Part shown: piece by piece, positions 52,050 to 60,761 of the stretch
Layout: each line of letters starts with the position of its first letter
Numbering within the stretch: the first letter of the stretch is position 1
DNA from: JBKCUK01 sp046318415
GTDB taxonomy: Bacteria > Pseudomonadota > Alphaproteobacteria > Caedimonadales > Caedimonadaceae
Direction of reading: 5' to 3'
DNA: 64,000 bases
Assembly: GCA_046318415.1 (NCBI GenBank)
Contig: JBKCUK010000006.1
Span: forward strand, 9,691-73,690
Notes under the pieces: model-generated
Database searches by the model: none
What the model was told of the DNA's origin: nothing
The model's input: only the letters and a program-made list of their open reading frames with translations
Translations under genes and position numbers: made by a program

Positions 52050-52838
52050 ATGATTGAAAAAACCATGCGGGCGTTGGGCGCTTTTCTCATTCTGAGCACC
52101 AGCACCCTTGCCCAAGAGCAAGACGTTGATGCCGCGGTGGTGATGGAGGCCAGCCTTGATGCGCGCGTCAGCTATCTGGAAGAACAACTCAGCCAGCTGC
52201 TGGGGCGTCTGGAGGAGGCCGAGCACCAGGTGCGCGAGTTAAAAGCTCAGTTTGAGCTGCAAAATGCGGCAAATACCCCGGCACCTGCTTCGGCAGAAGG
52301 TGCGGATGCGGCGAAGACAGCACCGGAAACCGGACAGGAAAAGGCACAAACGGAAGATAAGCCAGCTGCTGGAAAAAGTGAGGCGGGCCTACCCGAGGGC
52401 GGGGCGCAAGCGCTTTATGCCTCGGCCATGGATAAGCTGAAAGCCAAGGACTATGAGGGGGCGCGGGGACAATGCAAGAAATTGCTGAACCAGTTTCCAA
52501 AAGATAGCCTGACGTTGCATGCAAAATATTGCATCGGCGAAAGTTATTATCGCCAAGACAATCACAAACAGGCCGTCAGTGCCTTTGCGGATGCCTACAA
52601 GGCCTATCGCGCCACGCTGAAGAATGCGAAAGCTTCCAAGGGTGCTAAGGACAAAGCCAGCTTTGCAAAAGCGCCTGAAACCCTGTTGCGGCTTGCCCAG
52701 TCTTTACAGGCGTTGAAGAAAAAGGAAGAGGCCTGCGCTGCACTGGATCAACTGGACAGCGAGTTCAAGCGTCAGTCTGAAAGCGTGAAAGAGGCAGCGC
52801 AAAAAACCCGCAAAGCGCTGAAGTGTCCCAGCGAGTAA
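52050..52838 (+). CDS. cpoB: Tol-Pal associated periplasmic protein CpoB (YbgF)
   Basis: 262 residues, ACAGGAAA before the ATG. Signal peptide to about 21 (cut STLA-QEQ), a coiled coil at 35-70 (ARVSYLEEQLSQLLGRLEEA), a disordered Ala/Glu/Pro linker, then TPRs from about 123 (ALYASAMDKLKAKDYEGARG, YCIGESYYRQDNHKQAVSAF). CpoB couples the Tol-Pal machine with cell-wall synthesis during division. Its 3' end overlaps tilS by 16 nt. The order cpoB-tilS-ftsH is conserved in alphaproteobacteria. The tol-pal genes themselves are not adjacent here. Confidence 0.92.
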   Translation: MIEKTMRALGAFLILSTSTLAQEQDVDAAVVMEASLDARVSYLEEQLSQLLGRLEEAEHQVRELKAQFELQNAANTPAPASAEGADAAKTAPETGQEKAQTEDKPAAGKSEAGLPEGGAQALYASAMDKLKAKDYEGARGQCKKLLNQFPKDSLTLHAKYCIGESYYRQDNHKQAVSAFADAYKAYRATLKNAKASKGAKDKASFAKAPETLLRLAQSLQALKKKEEACAALDQLDSEFKRQSESVKEAAQKTRKALKCPSE

Positions 52839-54118
52839 GCACGCTTTTCTCTCCCCTCACGGTGCAGGAATTTGCGCAATGCATGGCAAAGCTGGGCGTT
52901 CCTCAGGACGCCCCAAGCCTTGCGGTTGCCGTGTCTGGGGGGCGCGATAGTTTGGCTTTGACGCTCCTTGCAGCCGAATGGTGTCGCGGGCGCGGTATTT
53001 TGCTGACGGCACTTACCGTCGATCATGCCCTGCGGCCTGAGTCAAGGGATGAGGCGCTTCAAGTATCAGCTTGGTTGCGTAATCGGGGTATCGCCCATCA
53101 AATCCTCACCTGGCACCACCCTGAACCGGTCCAAAGTCGCCTCCAAGAACGGGCCCGCAAGGCACGGTATGATTTGCTGGAGGCATGGTGTCTTCAACAC
53201 GGTGTCGAGCATCTGCTGTTGGGTCATCATTTTGAGGATCAACAAGAAACCATCCTGATGCGTCAATCAAAGGGCACAGATGATGTGGGCCGCGCCGGCA
53301 TGTCGGCCCAACTTCAAGGGTTTCGCCTCACCCTCCATAGGCCCTTGTTAGCGACGCCTCGGGCACGTCTCACGTCGACCCTTGAGGGTCTGGGCCAGCC
53401 CTGGATAGAGGACCCCAGTAATCATAACCGCAAATTTGCTCGGGTTCGCCTCCGTCAGGACTCTCCCCCAAGGCCGAGCCTTGAGATGATCCGGGGTTAT
53501 GGCCAGACCCGTCAAGAGATCGAAGCTACCATTGCCACCTTTGTTTTGCGCGAGGTTCAGGTCATGGCCGAGGGCTATGCAGAGGTCAGTCTTGAAGGTC
53601 TGACGCTGCCCGTATTTAAACGTCTGATTCAAGCCTTTGGCGGGCAAAACTATCCCAAGCGCGGTCATCAATTACAAGCGGCTTTGACGCGTCTCTACAG
53701 TGTTCCATGCCAGCCCTTTACCCTGGGGGGGGCTTTATTGCAGCCTAAGGGGGGCACCCATTTCTTGATGTGTCGAGAGCCCGGTTTGATTCAAGAAGAG
53801 CTAACCCTCGAGCCGGGCACATGGCGTTGTTGGGATCGGCGTTTTTGGCTGCGGCATGACTGGCCCTGCACCCTTCATCTGCGGGCTTTAAAGCTGGAAG
53901 ATTGGTCGATCATCAAGCAGCAGGATCTCCCATGTCCCAAGCGGTTGCCATGGCCTGTTCCCCTGACCCTACCCGCCCTTTACGATGATGGGGGATTATT
54001 CTGCGTGCCCCCTTTACGCTGGATCCGTTCAAATGCTAGGATTTCCGCACTAAACAAGATAGAATCTGTGTTTAAACCGCGCGTTGAACCGGTGCCCCAG
54101 GTGTTTAAGGTAATTTAA
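52823..54118 (+). CDS. tilS: tRNA(Ile)-lysidine synthase
   Basis: 431 residues, beginning at GTG 52823 inside the end of cpoB. The PP-loop SGGRDS (38-43, AVAVSGGRDSLAL) and LTVDHALRPES, LLGHHFEDQQETILMR identify TilS, which turns C34 of the CAU-anticodon tRNA-Ile into lysidine so that AUA is read as Ile. The C-terminal part is divergent but of normal length. A later start cannot be ruled out, although the region before the PP-loop is needed. Confidence 0.94.
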   Translation: MSQRVSTLFSPLTVQEFAQCMAKLGVPQDAPSLAVAVSGGRDSLALTLLAAEWCRGRGILLTALTVDHALRPESRDEALQVSAWLRNRGIAHQILTWHHPEPVQSRLQERARKARYDLLEAWCLQHGVEHLLLGHHFEDQQETILMRQSKGTDDVGRAGMSAQLQGFRLTLHRPLLATPRARLTSTLEGLGQPWIEDPSNHNRKFARVRLRQDSPPRPSLEMIRGYGQTRQEIEATIATFVLREVQVMAEGYAEVSLEGLTLPVFKRLIQAFGGQNYPKRGHQLQAALTRLYSVPCQPFTLGGALLQPKGGTHFLMCREPGLIQEELTLEPGTWRCWDRRFWLRHDWPCTLHLRALKLEDWSIIKQQDLPCPKRLPWPVPLTLPALYDDGGLFCVPPLRWIRSNARISALNKIESVFKPRVEPVPQVFKVI

Positions 54119-54189
54119 CCCTTCGTGTGGTAATGTTGATTGAATGAAATGGCGCATCGCTGGGTAGAAAAAAATCGAGGTTTGAGACC

Positions 54190-56112
54190 GTGAATAATAT
54201 GAATCGCAACGTTGTGCTTTGGGTGATTATGGGCCTATTTGCCCTCGCCCTGTTCAACATGTTTCAAGGGGGTGGCGAAGTGGCGCGCCAAACCCAAATG
54301 CCGTTTTCTGAATTCAGCCAGGATGTGGATCGCGGAAATGTGAAAGAAGTGTTGATCCGTGGCCGCACCATCACGGGACGTCTGGAGGACGGCCGCGCCT
54401 TTTCAACCTATGCGCCAGAGGATCCCACACTGGTGCAACGCTTGACCTCTAAGGGTGTTCGCATTACAGCGGCTCCCCCTGAGGAGGCGGGATCTGGATT
54501 TTTCTCGATTTTGTTATCTTGGTTCCCCATGCTGCTGTTGATTGGTGTGTGGGTGTTCTTCTTGCGCCAAATGCAGTCCGGCGGTGGCCGTGCCATGAGT
54601 TTTGGCAAATCCAAAGCCCGCCTGATGACCGAAAAAACCATCAAAGTTACCCTAAAGGATGTGGCGGGATGCGATGAAGCCAAAGTCGAAGTGCAAGAAA
54701 TTGTCGAATTCCTGCGCGACCCGCAGAAATTCCAAAAATTAGGCGGTAAAATTCCCAAGGGCGTGCTGTTGGTGGGTTCTCCTGGAACGGGTAAAACGCT
54801 TCTGGCGCGCGCGATTGCCGGTGAGGCTAATGTGCCATTCTTTTCCATTTCCGGCTCGGACTTCGTGGAGATGTTTGTGGGTGTGGGTGCCAGCCGTGTG
54901 CGCGACTTGTTCGAGCAGGGTAAGAAGAATGCGCCCTGTATCATCTTTATTGATGAAATTGATGCGGTGGGTCGCCACCGTGGGGCCGGACTTGGTGGGG
55001 GTAATGATGAGCGTGAGCAAACCCTCAACCAACTCTTGGTGGAAATGGATGGGTTTGAGTCCAATGAGGGCGTCATTATTATTGCGGCCACTAACCGACC
55101 TGATGTGTTGGATCCAGCCCTGTTACGTCCTGGCCGTTTTGACCGACAGGTGGTGGTGCCGCTTCCCGATGTGAAGGGGCGGGAGCAAATTTTGAACGTT
55201 CATATGGCTAAGGTTCCCTTGGCGCCCGACGTGGATGCTTCCGTGATTGCCAGAGGTACCCCCGGTTTTTCAGGTGCTGATCTTGCCAACTTGGTCAATG
55301 AAGCGGCGCTTATGGCAGCCCGGTATAATAAGCGCGTGGTAACGGCTGAAGATTTTGAACAAGCCAAGGATAAAGTCCTGATGGGACCTGAACGGCGCTC
55401 GATGGTCATGAGCGACGAAGAGAAGAAATTGACGGCGTATCACGAGGGGGGGCATGCCATTGTTGCCCACTTTAATGAGGATTCTGATCCCATCCACAAG
55501 GCCACCATCATTCCGCGCGGCCGGGCGTTGGGCATGGTGATGCGGCTGCCTGAAGGCGATCGGGTTTCCATGTCAAAACGCCGTCTTCTTGCCGATCTGC
55601 GGGTGGCCATGGGCGGTCGTGTGGCCGAAGAAATTATTTTTGGCGCCGATAAGGTGACCACGGGCGCCAGTTCCGACTTCCGTCAGGCGACTTCCATTGC
55701 AAGGCGCATGGTGACCGAGTGGGGCATGAGCGATAAGTTGGGCCCTCTTGCCTATGCTGAACCGACGCAAGAAGTATTTTTGGGACATTCTGTGGCGCAG
55801 CATCAGACCATGTCCAACGAGACGGCCCATATGATCGATGCGGAAATCAAAATGATCGTTGAGGCAGCTTACGCTGATGCTAAGGCGACGCTGACGAAAC
55901 ATTTGCAAATGCTTCACACCCTTGCCAGTGCCTTGTTGGAATACGAAACCCTCACGGGGGATCAGGTGCGTGAAATCTTAGGTGGCACGCCGCCCGCTGA
56001 GGTGATGGCCAAGGCGCGGGTTCAACAACCCAAAAAAGGGTCCACGCCAGGTATGGGCAGTCGCCGTAAAGCACCTGAAAAGCTGGAGGTCAGCCCCGAG
56101 CCCAATGGGTGA
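54190..56112 (+). CDS. ftsH: ATP-dependent zinc metalloprotease FtsH
   Basis: 640 residues from GTG 54190 (GAGG 9 nt upstream). Two membrane helices (about 8-24 and 104-126) flank a periplasmic domain. The AAA module has Walker A GSPGTGKT at 196-203, Walker B IIFIDEID, and second-region NRPDVLDPALLRPGRFDR. The zinc site HEGGH is at 418-422. It degrades membrane proteins, the heat-shock sigma factor and LpxC in relatives. It follows tilS by 71 nt in the conserved order. Confidence 0.98.
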   Translation: MNNMNRNVVLWVIMGLFALALFNMFQGGGEVARQTQMPFSEFSQDVDRGNVKEVLIRGRTITGRLEDGRAFSTYAPEDPTLVQRLTSKGVRITAAPPEEAGSGFFSILLSWFPMLLLIGVWVFFLRQMQSGGGRAMSFGKSKARLMTEKTIKVTLKDVAGCDEAKVEVQEIVEFLRDPQKFQKLGGKIPKGVLLVGSPGTGKTLLARAIAGEANVPFFSISGSDFVEMFVGVGASRVRDLFEQGKKNAPCIIFIDEIDAVGRHRGAGLGGGNDEREQTLNQLLVEMDGFESNEGVIIIAATNRPDVLDPALLRPGRFDRQVVVPLPDVKGREQILNVHMAKVPLAPDVDASVIARGTPGFSGADLANLVNEAALMAARYNKRVVTAEDFEQAKDKVLMGPERRSMVMSDEEKKLTAYHEGGHAIVAHFNEDSDPIHKATIIPRGRALGMVMRLPEGDRVSMSKRRLLADLRVAMGGRVAEEIIFGADKVTTGASSDFRQATSIARRMVTEWGMSDKLGPLAYAEPTQEVFLGHSVAQHQTMSNETAHMIDAEIKMIVEAAYADAKATLTKHLQMLHTLASALLEYETLTGDQVREILGGTPPAEVMAKARVQQPKKGSTPGMGSRRKAPEKLEVSPEPNG

Positions 56113-56157
56113 TTTGATTTAGACTTACTCAATGGACGCACGCCCATGAAACGCGCT

Positions 56158-56186
56158 TTGACAGTGGATTGGGGCTTTGCTAAACA
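56158..56186 (+). promoter_or_regulatory. Promoter candidate for the substrate-binding protein gene
   Basis: TTGACA (56158-56163) is a perfect -35, with a 17-nt spacer to TAAACA (56181-56186), 36 nt before the ATG at 56223. Confidence 0.42.
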
Positions 56187-56222
56187 AGGAATAATTTTCC
56201 TCTTAAAACCATAGGCAAGACC

Positions 56223-57185
56223 ATGCGCTTTTTAACTGTCATCGTCACCCTTTTGAGCAGCCTGTGCGCCCATGCGGCCGAATCCTCTGACGTCAAAGTA
56301 GTGGCCATTACTCAAATTGTTGCCCATCCAGCCCTTGATGCCGTTCGCAAAGGTGCCCTGGACGAGCTTGAGGCTCGCGGCTATATCGAGGGTCGCAATC
56401 TCAAGGTGATCTATCAAAGCGCCAGTGGCAATCCCACAACGGCGGCCCAGATTGCGCAGCAGTTTGTGGGGTTAAAGCCCGATGTTATTTTCGCCATTTC
56501 AACGCCGTCCGCCCAAACGGTGCAGTCAGCAAGTCGTGGCACCATCCCCATGGTCTTTGCCGCCATTTCCGACCCGCAAAAAGCGGATATCGTTGACTCG
56601 GAACAAAAGCCAGGCCGCAACACTACTGGGGTGACCGACCGGGCGCCGCTTACCAAGCAGCTCCAGTTTGTGCGGGACGTGATGCCCCAGCTTAAGAAAC
56701 TGGCTTTTCTCTATAATCCGGGTGAGGATAACTCGGTCGCAGCATTGCAAGTCTTCAAAGACCTGGCGAAGGCTTCGGGGATCGAGTTAAAGGTTTACGC
56801 CGCATCAAAGACAGCGGAAGTCTCAGCCGCTGCCCGGCGTGCCCTTGAGGAGTGTGAGGCGGTATTCGTTCCAACGGATAACACCATCGCCTCGGCGTTT
56901 GAGGCCGTCGTCAAAACCGCCCAAGGTCTTCGCAAGCCCGTGTTTGCCTCCGATACAATCTTGGTGGGCAAGGGGGCTGTGGCCATGATTGGCCAGGACT
57001 ATACCCACATTGGGCGGGAAGCCGGTATGTTGTTGTCTCGGGTATTGGCGGGCGAACCTGCGGGGTCCATCCCAGTGGTGGAGCCAGGGCTTTATGAGCT
57101 GGCCATCAACAAAAAAGCAGCTGAGGCTGCCCGCGTGAATCTACCAAAAACCATGATCGATGCCGCGCAAAAGGTGTATCCTTAA
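56223..57185 (+). CDS. ABC transporter substrate-binding protein (TrpX-like)
   Basis: 320 residues. Signal peptide MRFLTVIVTLLSSLCAHA cuts before AESSD. The mature protein is a two-lobed periplasmic binding domain of the ABC_sub_bind family: ITQIVAHPALDAVRKGALDE, YQSASGNPTTAAQIAQQF, IFAISTPSAQTVQSA, FVPTDNTIASAFEAV and GAVAMIGQDYTHIGREAG. Relatives bind aromatic amino acids or similar small molecules. A permease and ATPase normally follow, but here a repeat-rich spacer follows, so the gene is an orphan at this locus. AGGCAAG precedes the ATG. Confidence 0.9.
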   Translation: MRFLTVIVTLLSSLCAHAAESSDVKVVAITQIVAHPALDAVRKGALDELEARGYIEGRNLKVIYQSASGNPTTAAQIAQQFVGLKPDVIFAISTPSAQTVQSASRGTIPMVFAAISDPQKADIVDSEQKPGRNTTGVTDRAPLTKQLQFVRDVMPQLKKLAFLYNPGEDNSVAALQVFKDLAKASGIELKVYAASKTAEVSAAARRALEECEAVFVPTDNTIASAFEAVVKTAQGLRKPVFASDTILVGKGAVAMIGQDYTHIGREAGMLLSRVLAGEPAGSIPVVEPGLYELAINKKAAEAARVNLPKTMIDAAQKVYP

Positions 57186-57652
57186 GTCCTCAAACGGGTC
57201 CTTTGGCCGCGCGATGACGAGGTGCAGTTTAACCCGCGGGCGATGACGAAGGTTTCTTAGGTGCCGTTCTTTTCTTGGTCTTTGTTCGTCATTGCGAGGG
57301 GGCCGGCGGCCGACATGGCAATCCATGGATGCTCGCCGTCCTCACTGCTGCAGCAAGAACTGTCAACCAGCCTGGATCCCCGCCTGCGCGGGGATGACAT
57401 GGGTGCACTCTTTATACGTCTCCCGCAAGGAGGCCATTGGCCGACGCGGTAATCCATTACTGCCTGAGGCCTGCTCCGCTGTGCCATAACCCATAACCCT
57501 CAGAACATGTCATGTTCCCCAATGGAGAAAACGTCTTGTTTTCGCTTTAAAAATATCAAAACCTGCTAGCCAGTCTTAATTTTTGTGTCTATGGTGAACG
57601 CGTTTGACGCGTGTGTCGATCTGACATCAAAAAAAGTAAGGAGCATTCGAAG
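57186..57652. other. Gene-free spacer with palindromic repeats
   Basis: 467 bp. The first 60 bp have two GCGATGACGA motifs, followed by the composite repeat at 57287-57457. The last 190 bp lead to an outer-membrane protein gene. A short GACGCGTTTGACGCG-like stretch near 57596-57612 was seen but not assigned. Reading frames here translate the repeat and are not genes. Confidence 0.7.
57287..57457. repeat. Composite dispersed repeat, copy 1
   Basis: Module 1 (57287-57326) starts CGTCATTGCGAGG and ends GGCAATCCAT. Module 2 (57370-57399) contains ATCCCCGC, loop CTGC, GCGGGGAT, flanked by GCCTGG and GACA. A diverged second module 1 (57417-57457) starts CGTCTCCCGCAAGGAG and ends GGTAATCCAT. The same modules recur at 62843-62953. 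Confidence 0.75.
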
Positions 57653-58459
57653 ATGATGCTGAAAAACAGCATTCCCGTTCTCTTGTTGAGCTTGGCTGCT
57701 GCCGTTCCGGCGCATGCAAAGGGCAAGCACGCCTTCACCTTTGGAGGGGCGGTCGAGAATTACAATTACAAAGAGCCCAAACTCATGGAGACAAAGGGTA
57801 AGCATTTCTATGGGTTAGAGGCTGGTTACCGTTTTCAAGCCACCTCTCGCTTGGTTTATGGCCTTGAAGCCCGCTATATGCGGGGTAAAACCAGTTACAA
57901 GTCAAACAGCACCGGTCGCCACGGCACAAAGACCCCCAATCGTATTTTTGAAAGCCGTGGATTGCTGAGTGGCGTTTTCAAGCCCTTTGACACCACAGCG
58001 CTGGAGCCGTTTACCGGGCTTGGTTACCGTTTGAAGAAGGACAGCGACGAGGGGCGTCGGACCAGCACAGGCCACTATGGTTACAAGCGTGAATCTCAGT
58101 ACTGGTACATTCCTTTGGGTGCCCGTTTGGTGCACACCCTGAATCAAAGTTGGTCCCTTGCCATGAAGGGTGAATATGATTTCCTCTTGCGCGGTCGCCA
58201 AAAGTCATGGGGAAGTGTGATGCCTAAAGACAAGCATACTCAAAAGAAAGGGTATGGTTTGAAGGGTGAGGTGATGGCCACCTGTAACATGGGACACTTT
58301 GATCTGTCTTTCGGTCCCTACATCCACTATTGGAATATTAAAAATTCCGACAAAAATTACCATCACTTCGTGCACAAAGGTGCAAAATATGAGTATTTTA
58401 CCCATGAACCCAAAAACCGCACCACCGAAACCGGTGCTGCGGTGCGCGTCACGTTCTAG
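57653..58459 (+). CDS. Outer-membrane beta-barrel protein
   Basis: 268 residues from ATG at 57653 (AAGGAG 9 nt upstream). The earlier in-frame start would add a charged leader. Signal peptide MMLKNSIPVLLLSLAAAVPA cuts at AHA-KG. The mature part alternates strands with aromatic ends (HAFTFGGAVENYNY, FYGLEAGYRFQAT, LEPFTGLGYRLKKD, YWYIPLGARLVHTL) and ends GAAVRVTF, with the terminal Phe typical of BAM substrates. About eight to ten strands are likely. The function (adhesin, small porin or structural) is unknown. Its terminator lies inside the neighbouring convergent gene. Confidence 0.85.
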   Translation: MMLKNSIPVLLLSLAAAVPAHAKGKHAFTFGGAVENYNYKEPKLMETKGKHFYGLEAGYRFQATSRLVYGLEARYMRGKTSYKSNSTGRHGTKTPNRIFESRGLLSGVFKPFDTTALEPFTGLGYRLKKDSDEGRRTSTGHYGYKRESQYWYIPLGARLVHTLNQSWSLAMKGEYDFLLRGRQKSWGSVMPKDKHTQKKGYGLKGEVMATCNMGHFDLSFGPYIHYWNIKNSDKNYHHFVHKGAKYEYFTHEPKNRTTETGAAVRVTF

Positions 58460-58470
58460 GCTTTTGAGCT

Positions 58471-60648
58471 CTATTTGACGGTTAAGTGACAGACCCCGTC
58501 CCAATCACTTGGGGGCGGGGTTTTTTGATACTCATGACAGCGGGCGATGAAAAGGGCCGCTACCGAATCATCAGGATAACGCTTTAATAGCTCTTCATAG
58601 ATTTTCAAGGCGCCCGCAAAATCACGATCAAGATAGAGCTCGAACGCTTCTGTGGTGAAGTCCGCCTGCCGACGTTGATCGGCCGATGCCGTCAGCGGTC
58701 CTTCCTCGCTTAGCTTGGCCAGCAGTTCATAGATGCGAATGCCCTTCTTTTTCCCTTTCACTGCGACCATGTCCACGGGGCGAAACAGATATTTGCGGCG
58801 CCCGCGCTCATAGACGGGCTCACTGACCAATGCGCCGGTGCCATAGAGCTTATTGGTTCCCTCTAACCTGGATGCCAAGTTTACCGCATCCCCAATCACC
58901 GTATAGTTTAAGCGATCCGCCGAGCCAATGTTCCCGACGATCACTTCGCCGTAATGAAGACCAAACCGTGTGGGGAGAGAGGGTTTACCTGCAGCCGTCC
59001 AAATGGCATTCATTTCTTTCAGTCGCTGCTGACAGAGCAAGATGGCTTCTAAGGCTCGGAAGGTCTGGTTTTCGTCACGATCGGGGGCGCCCCAAAACGC
59101 CATAATGGCATCGCCAATGTATTTATCGATGGTTCCCTTATTTTGCAGCACGATTCGCGACAGTACATCCAAGTATTCGGAGAGATGTTTGGTGATTTCT
59201 TCGGACTTCATGCCCTCTGAAATGGAGGTAAAACCAGCAATATCGGTAAACATAATGGTGAGCTGCCGGCGCTCGCCACCCATTTTGGATTCCTGTCCGG
59301 TGTGAATTAGGCGACGCACGAGGGCTTTGGGAACAAACTTACTAAACGAGGCCAGACCAGCTTTCATCGCCATGACAGCTTCGTTTATTTGCGAGATTTC
59401 CTGTAGGCGTGATGGGATGCCCTCTTCTTCGTCGATTTCCATATTTTGGATTTTGCGCATTTGTCCTGCGATGACCTCGATGGGGTATGAGATTTTGTGG
59501 GAAAACACAATCAGCATCAAACTGGCCAGAACCAAGATCACCAGGGCGATAATCAACACGTCGCGAAGGGTTAGCTTGATCGCGCCAATAAAATCATCGG
59601 CCAGAACCACCATGCCTAAGGTCCAGCGAGCATCAACCTCGGCTGGAAACTTCACAAAGCTGGCGATGTAGGAAATGCCATTACGGGTGAAGAAGAAAAA
59701 AGGCGCATTATTTTTCTGATACAGGTTATAGGCTTGCACGACAGCCTGATCACTAATGTCGTTCACCTTTGCAATACGTGTGCGGCCTTCAATCACTTTG
59801 ACCACACGCTCGGGATCTGGATAGCCAATCAGCTCGCCATTCTCGTTAACGATAAAATTAATTCCAGACTGGCCAGCTTTTTGTCGGGCGAGCAGCTCCG
59901 AGATTTGCCGCACGGTGATGTCAGCGGAGAAGACGCCTCGCAACTGTTGGTTCTTGTTGAACACAGGCACCGCACGGGTAATGCCGACATCGCCGGAGTC
60001 ATAGATATAAACATCCGAGAACACTTCGCGGCCCTTGCTTTTGGCGTCGATGTACCAAGGGCGGGCCCGTGGATCAAAGGTGGGAGGATTGGGGTTTGCC
60101 TCCCGCCCAACTTCATGCCCTTGTGCATTGAGGTATCTGTAGGTCTCTTTTACCCCATCGGCTTTTCTTTGGATTTGACGCTCGTAAAACACGGCACCCA
60201 CAGGCAAAGGCTTATCTGGTGAAAAGCGAAAAAGTCTTTTGCCCTTAATGAGGCCCACAGCATAGAGGTTTCCCTCTTCATCGCCATGGAACATGGCATG
60301 GAGGTTTTTTAATTCTTGCATGCCGCGGATAGAGGCATTTTTTAGCTCCTCATCCTCTAAAATGGGTGTGTCATGGCCATCTTCCGCATGCCACTTTTCA
60401 ACCCGCGGGACGTAAATCGCCGGATTCAGATAGCGTTCGGTGGCGGTGATGATGAGATCTTGCGTCTTATCAAGAATCTGGCGCGAGGTGCTGAGCATGA
60501 CATCGGAAATGCTCAAATACGTATAGAGCGAGGTGGTGATGATCGCACTTGAAAAAAGGCCCAAAAACACCGATAGGATCGCAAACCGAATTTTGGCTTG
60601 CTTCCAGGGAAACAAAAGGGCGCGCCGTTTTTCTTGTGCTTGAGCCAT
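58471..60648 (-). CDS. Membrane adenylate cyclase with Cache sensor domain
   Basis: 725 residues. Helix 22-45, an extracytoplasmic Cache domain (about 70-340, with ARPWYIDAKSKG and VFSDVYIYDSGDVGITRAVP), a second helix near 355-378 followed by a HAMP-like stretch, then a class III cyclase domain from about 460. Metal Asp469 (FTDIAGFT) and Asp513 (KYIGDAIMAF), adenine-selecting Lys509 and Asp587, and Asn590/Arg594 are present, so it should make cAMP. A helical tail (about 650-715) resembles one TPR. It senses a small ligand outside the cell membrane. It is convergent with the barrel protein. Confidence 0.93.
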   Translation of the reverse strand: MAQAQEKRRALLFPWKQAKIRFAILSVFLGLFSSAIITTSLYTYLSISDVMLSTSRQILDKTQDLIITATERYLNPAIYVPRVEKWHAEDGHDTPILEDEELKNASIRGMQELKNLHAMFHGDEEGNLYAVGLIKGKRLFRFSPDKPLPVGAVFYERQIQRKADGVKETYRYLNAQGHEVGREANPNPPTFDPRARPWYIDAKSKGREVFSDVYIYDSGDVGITRAVPVFNKNQQLRGVFSADITVRQISELLARQKAGQSGINFIVNENGELIGYPDPERVVKVIEGRTRIAKVNDISDQAVVQAYNLYQKNNAPFFFFTRNGISYIASFVKFPAEVDARWTLGMVVLADDFIGAIKLTLRDVLIIALVILVLASLMLIVFSHKISYPIEVIAGQMRKIQNMEIDEEEGIPSRLQEISQINEAVMAMKAGLASFSKFVPKALVRRLIHTGQESKMGGERRQLTIMFTDIAGFTSISEGMKSEEITKHLSEYLDVLSRIVLQNKGTIDKYIGDAIMAFWGAPDRDENQTFRALEAILLCQQRLKEMNAIWTAAGKPSLPTRFGLHYGEVIVGNIGSADRLNYTVIGDAVNLASRLEGTNKLYGTGALVSEPVYERGRRKYLFRPVDMVAVKGKKKGIRIYELLAKLSEEGPLTASADQRRQADFTTEAFELYLDRDFAGALKIYEELLKRYPDDSVAALFIARCHEYQKTPPPSDWDGVCHLTVK
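58493..58526 (+). terminator. Intrinsic terminator of the barrel protein, inside cyclase coding end
   Basis: ACCCCGTCCCAA pairs with TTGGGGGCGGGGT (one bulged G and one wobble) followed by six T on the plus strand. It lies within the last 20 codons of the convergent cyclase gene. Confidence 0.7.
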
Positions 60649-60761
60649 GGGGTCCTTACCTGTTGTCTTGTTATTCTAGGACCGATTTCCTGAAAAATTG
60701 ATTAAAATATAAGAAGGCATACTTGCGCTCGGCATACGTTTTTATCCAGTCTTGCCGCACG

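Noticed and set aside
57292..57489. 65-codon frame containing AWIPACAGMTW
   Set aside because: Translation of the other repeat copy, not a gene.
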